A stretch of 64,000 bases of DNA from the NCBI GenBank assembly GCA_950295325.1, contig OX485809.1, forward strand, positions 15,500,001-15,564,000. The letters are read 5' to 3'. This DNA is from Polytrichum commune (taxonomy: Eukaryota > Streptophyta > Polytrichopsida > Polytrichales > Polytrichaceae). Shown in pieces: positions 12,719-23,177 of this stretch. The translations under genes and the position numbers were made by a program. Each line of letters begins with the position of its first letter. The first letter of the stretch is position 1. The notes beneath the pieces were generated by a model. The model had not been told where the DNA came from and did no database searches. It was given only the letters and a program-made list of their open reading frames with translations.

Positions 12719-12760
12719 TTCAAGCTCCTTTCATCACCTTCGGTCACTTGCCAAGATCAC

Positions 12761-13090
12761 CTATAGTGGGCACTTATCACCAAGGGTTCGAAAATACAAG
12801 CCGGCTTTACAGGCAAGACCTTTTGAGAAAAGATTTCGTCGCATATCTGGAATGAATATGACCTTCTGCATAAGACCTATCTTCTGTACACCATCAATAG
12901 ATCGCATGAATTCTATATCACCGATGCCTCTAACCCAAAGGTCCCGAACATCTGCTACTGCAACTGACCAAGTTCCTGGTGGAATTACTTGAAGGTAGAG
13001 AACCACTCCCTATGCCCCGTCATGTGCTTTGTAGCACCGGAGTCAACAAACCAAGCTTGCTTGTCAAGATTGACACTCCGTGCATGAGAT
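12761..13090 (-). pseudogene. Copia aspartic protease
   Basis: The retropepsin active site is seen as WFVDSGATKHMTG around 13030-13055, followed after a frame change by GDIEF and VIFIPDMRRNLFS (12761-13006). This is the usual protease core and the linker to integrase. The catalytic Asp-Ser-Gly is intact, but the frame is broken between the two parts. Confidence 0.7.
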
Positions 13091-13236
13091 CGTCTACTTG
13101 AAGCCATAGGTATAGGTATCGGCATAGGTATCATGATCAGAGATTCAGAATTTGAGGAGTCACTTGAACTAAAAGTAATATGATCTTTTGTTGTAGCAAC
13201 ACATGCTTCACTTATGTCTTTTGATTGACGCTCAGA

Positions 13237-13462
13237 TCAATGCTTCTTGTGATTGGAGAACTTCACTTTGTCCTCGCGAGGATGTGGACATTTGGCAGTC
13301 CAATGGCCGAATTCTTCACAATTATAACAACGTGTGCAACTCTCTAATTCTTTGATGTAGTATTTGTCCTTCCCGTGATTGTTTTTCTTGTTCTTCAAAG
13401 GTGTCTTACTGGAGCAAGTGAAGAAAGTTGAGTTGCTTGTGTTTTCTCCTCCCTGTAAGGCC
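13237..13462 (-). pseudogene. Copia gag, zinc-knuckle part
   Basis: The continuation of gag after the inserted transposon contains an intact CCHC nucleic-acid-binding knuckle, CYNCEEFGHWTAKCP, preceded by a basic stretch (KNKKNNHGKDK). It ends at a stop near 13237, before the protease frame. Confidence 0.75.
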
Positions 13463-14187
13463 CTCGGGGGGTGCACCTTTCATTAAAACCTAGAATCACG
13501 TGCGTTCACTGCATACTCTAAAAACCCCCTATATACAAGTTATTTTCTGTGAAATGAAGTAATACACATACAATTACAACAATAAATATACAAGTGACAA
13601 TATGTATACACAAAAAAAACATCCATTCATATATAGTCATTAACATAAGTATACAAATATACTTTTGAACAATAATCAACCCCTATAATATGTATAACAA
13701 AATATTCTAGCTTTAATCAACAAAGTCGTTGAAAACTTTTTCATCTCCCAGATGTAACTCATAAACATTTGATTCACCAATATATGTCATTGTAGCCAAT
13801 GCAATTATTGTCTCTAAGTCTACCATCAAATGATCAGTAAGATCATATGTCCACTTGTTGTTAGCCCCTTTTTGATACCAACATAAACCAATCTCCACGT
13901 TTGATGGACCGTCCATCAAGTCAATTGGATCCCTATACTCCACCCAACGATTACCAAACGATTTCCAAACGATTTCATCCAATATGAAAACTTATGATAT
14001 GTAGTGTAGTAACAGTACCATACAAGTACAATTATTGTATACTTTTTAAAGGCCTTCCATATATGTATGTAATTATGAATTATAACATGTATACCATATG
14101 TATATGTAATACGGCAAGGTCCAAATCAATACCCCTCCTGTGCACTCACGTATACTCGTACATGTTTAGTACAGTGCACCCCCCGAG
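13463..14187. mobile_element. 725-bp DNA transposon inserted in Copia gag (8-bp TSD)
   Basis: The ends are perfect 14-bp inverted repeats, CTCGGGGGGTGCAC at 13463-13476 and its complement at 14174-14187. They are flanked by the 8-bp direct repeat GTAAGGCC at 13455-13462 and 14188-14195. Removing the element and one repeat rejoins the gag frame, so it inserted into a then-continuous gag. An 8-bp duplication fits hAT, but also P-like or Merlin-like, superfamilies, and the CTCGGGG end is not a standard hAT end. A related 0.7-kb element lies at 38600-39309. No transposase is visible. Confidence 0.85.
13713..13982 (-). CDS. 89-aa ORF inside the 725-bp transposon, unknown
   Basis: The open frame includes WVEYRDPIDLMDGPSNVEIG and a C-terminal GDEKVFNDFVD. 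It has amino-acid composition typical of a real protein, unlike the neighbouring AT-rich frames, but I recognise no family. The related element at 38.6 kb keeps similarity in the 3' part of this frame but not the open frame. It could be a transposase remnant, a captured host exon, or chance. Confidence 0.3.
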   Translation of the reverse strand: MDEIVWKSFGNRWVEYRDPIDLMDGPSNVEIGLCWYQKGANNKWTYDLTDHLMVDLETIIALATMTYIGESNVYELHLGDEKVFNDFVD

Positions 14188-14195
14188 GTAAGGCC

Positions 14196-14768
14196 ATGAG
14201 GTTTTCCATTTGAAGAAGCCTTATCTTCAAGTTGGCAACAGTTTGCTCAAGAGTAGAAATATTTGTCCATGCGGCAAGAATATTGTTATAGCTTGGAGGC
14301 AGACTACAGATGATTTTGATGATGAGCATGTCCTCATGAACTGGTTGACCTAAGTCTTTGAGTAGATTGCCCATGCTCATGACCTTGTTAATGGGTGCAT
14401 TAATGGAGTCGCCTGGACTCAATTTGTATTCAAAGAAACTATTTTGGATCATGTAGATGTTTTCTCTAGATATTTGTTGGTAGAACTCACAAATAATCAT
14501 CCAGATGCAAGCTGCAGTACATCAATTCACAAGGTTTTCAAGAATAGGTAGTGAAATAGACGAACTTATCATGCGCCGCGCTAAAGTATTTGCCTTTTGC
14601 CATGTAGTCTTTTCCGTGTTTTGGTGCATTGTTTGGTGGTTTAGGAACTGTGCCATTTACAACTGGCATGATGTTTTTTTCTTCAAAACATATCTCCATG
14701 TGGAACTTCCATACGGCGAACTTATTGCCATCGAACACCTTCAAGGACTCAGCGTCCCGTCTATCCAT
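14196..14768 (-). pseudogene. Copia gag, N-terminal part
   Basis: The likely start at 14768 gives MDRRDAESLKVFDGNKFAVW, the usual opening of Copia capsid proteins. After a frameshift and stop near 14510-14540 it continues with the UBN2-type gag segment (SFFEYKLSPGDSI, SLPPSYNNILAAW). It runs to the transposon target duplication at 14188-14195 and resumes on the far side of the insertion. Confidence 0.75.
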
Positions 14769-15801
14769 AGTTGAAAGTAACACAAAGACAAATGCAAAGT
14801 TGTTTCAGTCGCAGTGGGCCCAGAACTTGATGCAAATTGGATTAAATGTCACAAATAACTATGAGGAAACAACTTTGCTTGTGAATGAAATTTTATTACT
14901 ATTCTAAGCTATTACACTTACTAAGTACCTTACGGAAAGGTTCCTGTCATTACTCCTACGCCGTGTACAATATTTGATCACTACGCTATGCATTGCCATA
15001 ATATCTAAGGGCGGCTTTATACACAGCCTGGGGCCACCCGGAGCACCGGCCCGATTAAGCCCTCAATCTGGCCCCACTTTATAAACTTTTTTGGGGCCCA
15101 ACCTTGTCACATGTAAAGTGGTGAGGCCCGATTCTAGGGCCCGATGGTCTTGAGGGTTAAGTTTCATAGAACTTACCGTGGTCAATGCCCGGTGTTCGCG
15201 ACAATTAAGTTTCACAACACTTAATACTATGGGGGATGACATCTATAAGGTTGTGGTTAGTGAATCAAAATTGGGTCCCACTAGATTAAATTGGGTTCTT
15301 TGAATCTATTCCGGCGTCAAAATGCTCCTACAAATCTATCTACCATGTTCAATGGATTAACCGATGGTTGTGAATTAGGAGGCGCACCATATTCTTGATT
15401 AACAACTTAAATGTTTCTTTTTTGTCTTAAGTGTATGATTAGCACCTTAATTGTTGTGTTATTAGCCTAATGCTACCATATTTATACTAATTTTTGTCTT
15501 ATTAGACTAACCCATAGCCTAAGCCGTACCATATGCTTGATTAAATGCTTAAATGTTTCATTTTTATCTTAAGTGTGTGATTAGCACCCTAATGCAATCA
15601 TATTTATGCTAATTATTGTGTTATTAGAGAAGTGGAGTGAAGAGGAGAGGAAAATAATTTACCCTCTAATGATTGACGGACAAGATGAGCTCAATCCAAC
15701 GGAGGAGCCCAATCAGGCCCTAGATGGGAGTTTGGGCCGAGGAAAAGCTCATCCCAAACTCTCATCTAGGGCCCAATGGTTTGGCGCCAAAATTGTGCCA
15801 C

Positions 15802-16563
15802 CAGGGTTGTCTATTGTGTCGTGACGGAGGCTAATCCCGACATAATGTCGTGGCGTCACGACACGTATTTGTCACGACATTATGCCGGATGCCGTCTTTA
15901 TCCTGACGAACTTGAATTTTACCGTATTTTTTTGTGTAATTACATTACCCCAATCAGGACACGTAGGATTTACGATGTCCACGTATGGTGCCATGTCAGC
16001 AAAGTAGAGGTAAAGTGGGAAAAAAATTACTAGCGCCCGTCCCCCCCCCCCCCCCCCGTTCCCCCCGCTCCCTACGTTCTCCTCCCCCATCCGGCACCCC
16101 ATCCAGCCCCCCATCCGGCCCCCATCCGGCCTCCATCCGCCCCCCCCCCTAATCCGAACCCGCCCCCCCCCCCCCCCCCCAATCCGAACCCGCCCCCCCC
16201 CCCCCAACCAATCCGACCCCCCCCCCCACCCATCCGAACCCGGTCCCCCCTAATCCGAACCCGGCCCCCATCCGCTCCGTTCCCCTCCCCCCCACACCCT
16301 CATTTGTCATATTTTACTACTTTGATTTAACAGAATGATAAACACAAAGGCAAAATGATTTACCTGGCAAGGGAAATATGCACATCCACGTCGGATTTTT
16401 CTGCCACATTGGATGCCACCTTGGCAAGAAGGTAAGTATTTTACCCACCCTACTAGCTTCCCCCTAGTATGACCCTACGTGGACCCTATTATGTCGTGAC
16501 GGAGGGGTCCGCCCCGACACGACACGTCATGACGGTGGCAGGACGTCGCGATAGACAACCCTG
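15802..16563. mobile_element. hAT-like nonautonomous element, 762 bp, 8-bp TSD
   Basis: The inverted ends CAGGGTTGTCTAT (15802-15814) and ATAGACAACCCTG (16551-16563) are flanked by the 8-bp direct repeat TGTGCCAC at 15794-15801 and 16564-16571. The CAGGG end and 8-bp duplication are hallmarks of hAT elements. Inside are subterminal copies of a GTCGTGACG motif in both orientations and a C-rich microsatellite. No transposase is encoded. Confidence 0.85.
16039..16290. repeat. C-rich low-complexity tract
   Basis: Long C runs are interrupted by CATCCG and AATCCGAACCCG units. The tract lies in the centre of the hAT-like element. Its length is probably unreliable in assembly. Confidence 0.9.
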
Positions 16564-16723
16564 TGTGCCACCTAGGACCCCACATGGGATGAGTGAGTGT
16601 TTGGGCCGGATCCAAGTATAAAGCCCTTGGGCCTGATTTGATGAAATCGAGCGATCCTATTAGCCCAAATTTTGAGAGTTCGGGCCAACCCTCAATCCGG
16701 CCCCAAGTATAAAGTGCCCCTAA

Positions 16724-17135
16724 CAAGAGGTTGTTCCTACAACTTGTCCTTATCCCTGATACACTACATACACATAAAATATTTAAAAAAAAAGCTTCTC
16801 ATGGGTAAATGATAATTCTATGTCAAACTACTTCTAGAAGATTCACTAAGCATCCTCTCTGGGAACATCCTCTCTGGAATGTTCATAAGAGATTTACAGA
16901 GTTCATCTATTACTAATGATTGGATGAACGTAAAACATCTCATGCATTAAATAAGAAGGTTTCATCAATGAACTATATCATCTGTATACCTTTCACATGC
17001 AGTACAGTAGCAATTCTTTCTCAAGTTCAGTCAATTTATTTGTTAACTTGTATCAAGTGATGGTGTACAGCAATGCTAAAGGGATATATGAGAAATACAC
17101 CAAAAAGAATATGAGAAATATCTTGCTAAAGGGAA
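16724..17135. other. Intergenic, 3' of GST copy 1
   Basis: No gene was recognised. This unique stretch lies between the nested transposons and the left border of the 4-kb duplication, and it may include the 3' UTR of the GST ending at 17150. Confidence 0.4.
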
Positions 17136-17149
17136 TTTGCAATGTCTTT

Positions 17150-18760
17150 CTAATTATCGTCAGCTACGGGCACCGAGGCAAGCACATCATGCTCTTTTGC
17201 TTCAGAGAGGAATGGTCCATACCCGATGTTCCATTTTGCATTATTTTCCTGCATCTTCTTGTACGCTGGGCGAGAGCTAAGCTCTTTGTACCATGCTTTC
17301 ACATTCTTTCGGGATGTAATGAGCTCCGGTTTTATGGTCATTAGCCTCAACAGGGTTGGAGCGCATGCCAAGTCGGCCATGCTGTAAGAATCGCTCGCAA
17401 GATACTTGGTCTTGGAAAGTTGAGCCTCAAAAACGTCGAACACTTCTTCCAGCTTCTGAGTCTTCTCAGCCACAACCTCCTTGTCAAGTGGCCTGTCTTC
17501 CGTAATGTAGCTCAAATAGTACTCCCTGCTCATCACTTTGAAGGGTTCGTTGAGGTGGTGACTTTCCACTTCCACCCACTGATTTATAATTGCCTCCTCC
17601 TCCAGTGTCTCTCCAAGTAATGGTGTGCCTTGGGATGCAAACTTTTGAGCAATATACCTTACAATAGCTCGAGATTCTGTGCACATATTCAAAGTCATTC
17701 AAGTCCAGTCTAAGATATAATCTGTACAGACCAATCATAGAAATATCTTATGAAACTTCTTTCACCTCACTACATAACATCCTCATAAGAGCATCCTCTG
17801 AGACAGGGAATCAAAGGCACTTTGATGCGAGTATCAAAAGTCATGTAAGAGAATGTTGTGCAACTTTAAGCCTTACTCTTAGAATAGGTGATGATTTCAC
17901 TTCTTGAGATAGGCTGATAATAGAGTGACGACTATTATTGTCAGAATTCGTTCCTTGAGTCTAGATGGAAACAAAACAAGCTCATAATATAAGGTTTAAT
18001 TGTAATATTACGGGTCGCTCCAAATCAATAGCAATTTGGTAGTTGCATGAATTTCCTTTCATTCTTGTAATAAAGGTTTCAATTTCAACTGAACGTTAAC
18101 AACGGTTCATTGCTGAGAAAGGCCTTACCGAAGATCTTGAGGTCTCCCCACTCGAACACTGGAGTCTGATGGAAAGGCTGCACTCAAACCAAATCCAACA
18201 GTGAGTTCCAGCATCCCTTGGAAACTAGTAGTCAATAAGCCTATGTAGGCATAGCTACATGACTAGTTTAGGAACAATGGCAATTCAAATAATCAAGACA
18301 TGAGAGATTATTATATACCAATGCTGATTACCTAGTTCCAATTAATATGTTTTTGATTCTAGTAAAATCTAGCTAGTGAGTCTCCTTACTCACCTGCATG
18401 GACATGAATGTAGGCTTCTTATGCTCTCCTGCCCTTAGGTCCACATACACCACTTCGAAATCCACCTGTCACGTTATAGAAGAAGCTTTAATAATCTTTC
18501 CCTTCGGATATCACACCGACCTCAGTGGTCTTTGTCATGATCATTCACATGGCTCACGCATCAAATCAGGAAGCAATCATTCAACAAACTTGGACCTTAG
18601 TGTGTCCCTTCCAGCTTCCAGGGGAGGGGTTTACACAGTATAATGGTGGTCGAATTATAAACATGGAATGTACGTATACACTTACCTCTTTCTCAAAGAG
18701 TGCAAGGGCGACTTTCTCACAATTGTAAGTAGAGATTCCATGGACTATAATTTTGGCCAT
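17150..18760 (-). CDS. Glutathione S-transferase, phi class (copy 1)
   Basis: Soluble enzyme that conjugates glutathione to electrophiles and often reduces peroxides. I infer four exons: 18686-18760, 18394-18465, 18129-18177 and 17150-17676. All have GT/AG borders and compatible phases, giving 240 aa (phi GSTs are usually about 215). Exon 1 opens MAKIIVHGISTYN, with Ser10 in the position expected for the catalytic serine. Exon 2 gives VYVDLRAGEHKKP, exon 3 QTPVFEWGDLKIF, and the exon 3/4 junction rebuilds the glutathione-contacting ESRAI motif. Exon 4 is the helical C-terminal domain (FDVFEAQLSKTKYL, YSMADLACAP, SSRPAYKKM) with a roughly 20-residue tail. Four exons rather than the three usual in flowering-plant phi genes is notable. 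It is a paralogue of the gene at 32.3 kb and appears intact. Confidence 0.92.
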
Positions 18761-19199
18761 CTTCACCTGTTTTGATCTGTGCAACACCATCCAAAATTAA
18801 GTCAGCAAATACAGTTGGATAAGAGTTCACAGATATTGAAACTTACTCTAAGCATCAGAATAGATCAGACAAAGTACCCCGTACACCTGTGTACTGACAA
18901 CGTCAGGCTTGAGTACCAGAGAATAGGGTGCACCATTCCCAACAGGAAACACTGCCATTACTTGAACCCTGCTAGGAATCCACAGCACACTCATCTCCTT
19001 GACATAAGCATAAGTTTGCATGCAAATTCACACATATAGGTCAACGACTTCCTTATACTTATACAATACTCCGAGAGGTGGAAAGGCATTATCACTCCAC
19101 TGGCCTTTCAGATGAAGCGCCAGTAATTAAGTGCTCCTAGAAGCGGGAACTGCACGGGCGAGCTGTCTAAATGTGCATAGGCGGACATCCTACTTGGCA

Positions 19200-20060
19200 G
19201 AACCTGGAAAGATGTTATCAATGACTGTCCATAGATCGTGCCATCATCCGAGTAAATTGAAGGTGAACACGTGGGGAAGTCCTTTAGCTCAGAGATTTCT
19301 TCCTTAGCAGATTTGGTCCCGGAATAAGCATCAGAGACCTGGGATTAGTTTAGTGAGATTAAGTTGGGATGAATCAACCAAAAACCTAAAGTCCATGCAC
19401 ATGGACATGTAAGTCGTGTAAGAATACCGGAACCGCATTCTCCTCATCTGATCGTTGATTGAAACTCTTGATAGGCTGAAAAATGACTGTTGATAAGGTG
19501 AAGTTCATCCTCTCCGATATGAGAGTCACCATGTGGAGGCAAAGATCTTCCTTTCCTAAACAACCAATGTCTTACTCGCTGGCAGCTGTATTACAAGCGT
19601 AAATTCTCTCAAGACAGGAAAGGAAGAGAGACAACAGGGCTTCATCTCCAGGGCAACCTGGTGATGTCGCATGCGTCCCAGCACCCATGGCTCCAACAGA
19701 ATAAGGGATTTGGATCACGCAATTCTTCCTGTTCCACTTATTTAACACGCACCGTAGACAAGTGACAATGTTTCCAGGATCAATTGCGAATTTCATGCAC
19801 GTCCATTCCAGCTCCAGTCTTCCAACTCACATTGGAGTACCTCAATATGTGACCCGCTTTCTTCAAGCAGGTGGTTAAATGGGAGGGGGACTGGTTCTAT
19901 TCGAGCAAACCTCAGTATCAACAGGAGACATAGAAATAGATTCTGCCACTTGGCATCGAAACCCAGAAATCTTCCCACAACGCAGCTATAGGACGAAAAA
20001 CTCAAAACGATAGCACACCAGGAAATTGCTATGACCACCCTCTTCAACAGAACATGCGCA
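19200..20060 (-). pseudogene. Decayed reading frame of unknown family (copy 1)
   Basis: Three open pieces follow one another on the minus strand upstream of the GST: 19793-20047 (FLGFDAKWQNLFLCLLLILR), 19572-19796 (PGNIVTCLRCVLNKW, GCPGDEALLSLFLSCLERI) and, after an in-frame TAA, about 19430-19560 (EDLCLHMVTLISERMNF). The first two overlap in ATGA with a one-base frame change. Another coding-like piece (SAKEEISELKDFP) lies near 19200-19345. The same frame change and TAA occur in copy 2, so the damage predates the duplication, unless these are exons whose borders I misread. I recognise no protein family. Confidence 0.4.
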
Positions 20061-21110
20061 CAATTGTCACACTTTCGCAGGGTTGATGATAGATTGATTT
20101 CCTGAAAACAAATCCATTTGGTAACAACACCCCTGTTGTCCTCCGAACCGAAAGATATTGCAAATCAAATCACCCAAAACGAAGCTTGTCGTAAGCTAAA
20201 CAAACTACTCACTCAAACAGCTCTCTAGATGTATTGCAAATACCCTTTCGTAGCGCCAACTCCCAAAAACTGCTTTTCAAGCTTATTGCAATGGAATTTG
20301 CACACGGTTGAGACTCAAAGTGCGAATAAGTGAATCTATCCAGCCTGCCTCCACCACACACTGTCAAGTGCTCACACAAGAGCCGACCATTGCTTAAGGT
20401 TATTGCCTCCCACAACCTCAAAAACCCCAAAAACTCACTCTTTTAAAAAACACAACAAAGTGGATGTCAAATCCACCAACTTCAGACTCACTTGAGACTC
20501 AGATCGCACCAATTCCACCAGCGCCTATTGTATGCAGACTCTCAGACTTCCACTCTCTGCTCTACAGTACTTGGTTTCCAATGTTGCCACTTTCAGTAAC
20601 ACCAAATATGTGTCATGCGTGAGTATTCCAGGCTCACCTTGCTCCTGACGAGTTGAATATCACCAGACTCCTCACTTTGCACAACTACTGCAGATCAACA
20701 CAACTAGAATGCAATGGAAGTTCCTTCTTCACATACTCCACTTCTATGCAACACTGGAGTCGTTAGGATTACATATTCTTAGCTTAACGGGAAATGATCC
20801 CCGAAACTCTATCTGCCTGCTGCATGCATCCCCAGTGTGTCAGTAGTCAATCTGCTGACCGGAGTATTCTGGTGCAAAGTTGATTGTGCGGTAATAGCCC
20901 AGCTGGAGTCTCTCCAACAGCTCTCCACCAGTAACAGCCACAGTCGAGTAATTCCCAAGGCTTCTTCGCGCTCACCTACATTAAGCTTTGGAAAGATCTT
21001 GGCGGTTAAAGGCCACTTCAGACACGAGGCATGGCCCTTGACTATTTTGTATAGGCTGAACCATGCGTGTTGGGAAAGCCATTTTGTGTAGTGAGTGGGC
21101 CATTTTGTTG
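20061..21110. other. Duplicated non-coding upstream block (copy 1)
   Basis: A 73-codon frame at 20209-20430 (minus) is open in both copies but shows no family motif. The rest holds no recognisable gene. Similarity to copy 2 continues to about 21100 and then stops. Confidence 0.4.
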
Positions 21111-22111
21111 GGAAAGCCCTCGGGAAGGTGACTATCGGAATTTTAGAAATCACGTGAGATAAAAAAATAGGATTAATTTAATTCATTAAGGGTAAAAATT
21201 ATAAATTCGTTAGATCTACCATAGTATTGGAAATATGTTCCTTACATGATTATATGTAAAATAGGGTGGTGAATAATTCTTTCATTCTAGCAATCAATAA
21301 AAATAAGAAGCTTATAGATATTGGATCCCCTTAAAAGTGTATAGTAGGATCAATACAATAGTTATGGCTTTTGTATTTAGCTTCATTGTATTTGAATGAA
21401 TTTTTTGTTTTAGAGTAGATAATTGTACAAAATTCTATGTCTTGACACAACTGATTTTAATTCTTTTTTTGTTCAATTCATATTTAGAACTTGTCTATGT
21501 TAGCTTGTATATTTTGTTGTCTCCATGTTTATTGATAACCCTTTAACTAGTACCCAAATGCTATTGGTGGTGTTTTGAATGATACTTTGAATGGTTTAGG
21601 ATTGGTATAAGTAATTAAAACCCCAATAGAATGACAAGATGGATGATATGGAATGTTTGTTGCTTTGTAACTGATGTAATTGATGTACATATTGACTGTA
21701 AGGGTACAAACGAGATAAAACGACCCACTAAGGACGTCATCAGTGCTTTGAAAAATGGTTGTGGGTGAATTGTCTTGTCTTAGAAGTTGAGAAGAAGTGA
21801 AATAACTATGCTCTAATGTTCTAGTATTATTTGTATTACATATAATGGACACCATTGGTTATTTCAATAAATTCCTATGTTTGTTTAGCACTAAAATAAG
21901 CATGTCATCAGTGATTTATGTCCTTAATAAGCACCTACATGGATGAAATATGTAGATGAAATCTTCATTATGTTGAATGAAGGTACAATTTTTCGTGACC
22001 GATCTAAAATGAATGAAGTTAGAATTTTGGATGAGAATGAGGTTTAGTTGAATGGATGAGTGGCTATGCTCATCTACCATCAATGGCACTTCTGTATTTC
22101 ACAGCTCTGAT
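21111..22111. other. AT-rich spacer, no gene recognised
   Basis: A 102-codon frame at 21547-21855 (minus) has no domain I recognise. Nothing else stands out. Confidence 0.4.
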
Positions 22112-23177
22112 CAGATTCAACGGCTTTTTGGGTTCCTGTCTTGCCGCTAGGGTTTAGAGCACGAAGTTTTGCATCGAGAGTGCCGCTAGCTTGTGTTGCC
22201 GCTAGGGTGTGTATCGTGGGGTTTTGCAGCGCAAGGTTTCGCATCGAAAACACCAGCAAGGTTGTCTTCTTGTCTGATTACTAAGGTTTCTAACTTTCTA
22301 TGAATGAGCATGTTTCGGGGGTTTTTTTTGAGGGTATTAGGTTCGGGGGTTTTTGAGAGTATTGGGGGGTTTTGAGAGTATTTGGGGGTTTTTGATTTGT
22401 GTTAATCCTATTGAGCGCGGATTTTTACTTAGTAGTTCGCTTAACAGTCATTGAGTTAAATCTTTCAATCGAACATTTAGGGTTTAGGGTGGCAATTGTC
22501 CATGAAAACAGAGGAATCGAAGAACCGGTGCAACAATTGACTCATTGCGAATCCGAGAAGCAACAAGGTCGTGACTCCATAACAAACTCTAGTTCAGTAT
22601 TAAGTAGCGAAATGGAGGACCTGATCAAGCTTGCGCAATGGCAAGTAGCTAGATTAGTAAGAGTTTTCGAAGGAGATTATTCATGAAGATTATGCCATGC
22701 TCGGTGACAGGTAACATGGTTGAAGAATACCTCCAGATTCGTTTGGTCAGAAGATGTAGATAAAACTTGTGGCTTGGGAAGGATTGAACTCCTTCGCAGG
22801 GAAACTGCTCGTGAATACGCCCTGAAATACTTTCTTGATCTGCATGTTTTTGAGATACATTGAATCACTGAGACTCATTGCGAATCCGAGAAGCAACAAG
22901 GTCGTGACTCCATAACCACATCTAGGTCAGTATTAAGTATCGTACCAAACGCGGTGTACACAGGGTTTGCAGATTCAACGGCTTTTTGGGTTCCTGTCTT
23001 GTCGCTAGGGTTTAGAGCACGAAGTTTTGCATCGAGAGTGCCAGAAAGGGTTGGATACTTGTGTTGCCGCTAGGGTGTGTATCGTGGGGTTTTGCAGCGC
23101 AAGGTTTCGCATCGAAAACACCAGCACATGTTGTCTTCTTGTCTGATTACCAAGGTTTCTATGAATGAGCATGTTTC
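22112..23177. repeat. Pair of about 205-bp direct repeats around a short ORF
   Basis: A block starting CAGATTCAACGGCTTTTTGG occurs at 22112-22316 and again at 22970-23177, with small indels. A second, shorter block (GACTCATTGCGAATCCGAGA onward) is repeated at about 22539-22604 and 22871-22938. The space between contains a 95-codon plus-strand frame (22399-22686) with no known domain. The layout resembles a small terminal-repeat element or a local duplication. No primer-binding site or TG/CA ends were seen, so an LTR identity is not supported. Confidence 0.6.
22310..22400. repeat. G/T-rich short tandem repeat
   Basis: Three to four loose copies of a 20-26 bp unit built on GGGGGTTTTTGAGAGTATT. 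It lies directly after the first 205-bp repeat and before the 95-codon frame. Confidence 0.7.

Larger units (their letters stand above)
11213..14768 (-). mobile_element. Truncated Ty1/Copia retrotransposon
   Basis: On the minus strand the order is gag, CCHC zinc knuckle, protease, integrase, as in Copia. The frame ends in the linker after integrase, with no reverse transcriptase or RNase H found down to the GHTHDDID copy at 10.9 kb, so at least the 3' half is lost. No LTR pair or primer-binding site was recognised. Frameshifts and stops occur in gag and pol, and a separate transposon interrupts gag at 13463-14187. The element is dead. Confidence 0.85.
15009..16720. mobile_element. PIF/Harbinger-type element (TAA TSD) with nested insertion
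   Basis: The termini are imperfect inverted repeats: GGGCGGCTTTATACACAG on the left and, read inward, GGGGCACTTTATACTTGG on the right. Both are flanked by TAA (15006-15008 and 16721-16723), the typical PIF/Harbinger target. Without the nested element at 15802-16563 it would be about 0.94 kb. No transposase frame is seen. An internal hairpin (15716-15736 with 15753-15773, one mismatch in 21 bp) lies just left of the nested insertion. Confidence 0.65.
17136..21110. repeat. Segmental duplication, copy 1 (about 4 kb)
   Basis: The sequence from TTTGCAATGTCTTTC (17136) to about 21110 is repeated in the same orientation at about 32246-36245 with high similarity, introns and upstream DNA included. 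Each copy holds a complete GST and the same decayed reading frames upstream of it. Differences are mainly substitutions and small indels, plus a short extra segment in copy 2 near 35130-35175. Confidence 0.9.

Noticed and set aside
14784-15005. Copia 5' LTR next to the gag start
   Set aside because: No TATCAGAG-type primer-binding site and no matching second copy were found. The segment is left unassigned.
22112-23177. Direct repeats as LTRs of a miniature retrotransposon
   Set aside because: No TG/CA ends, primer-binding site, polypurine tract or flanking duplication could be found, and the internal repeat order is A-B-B-A.
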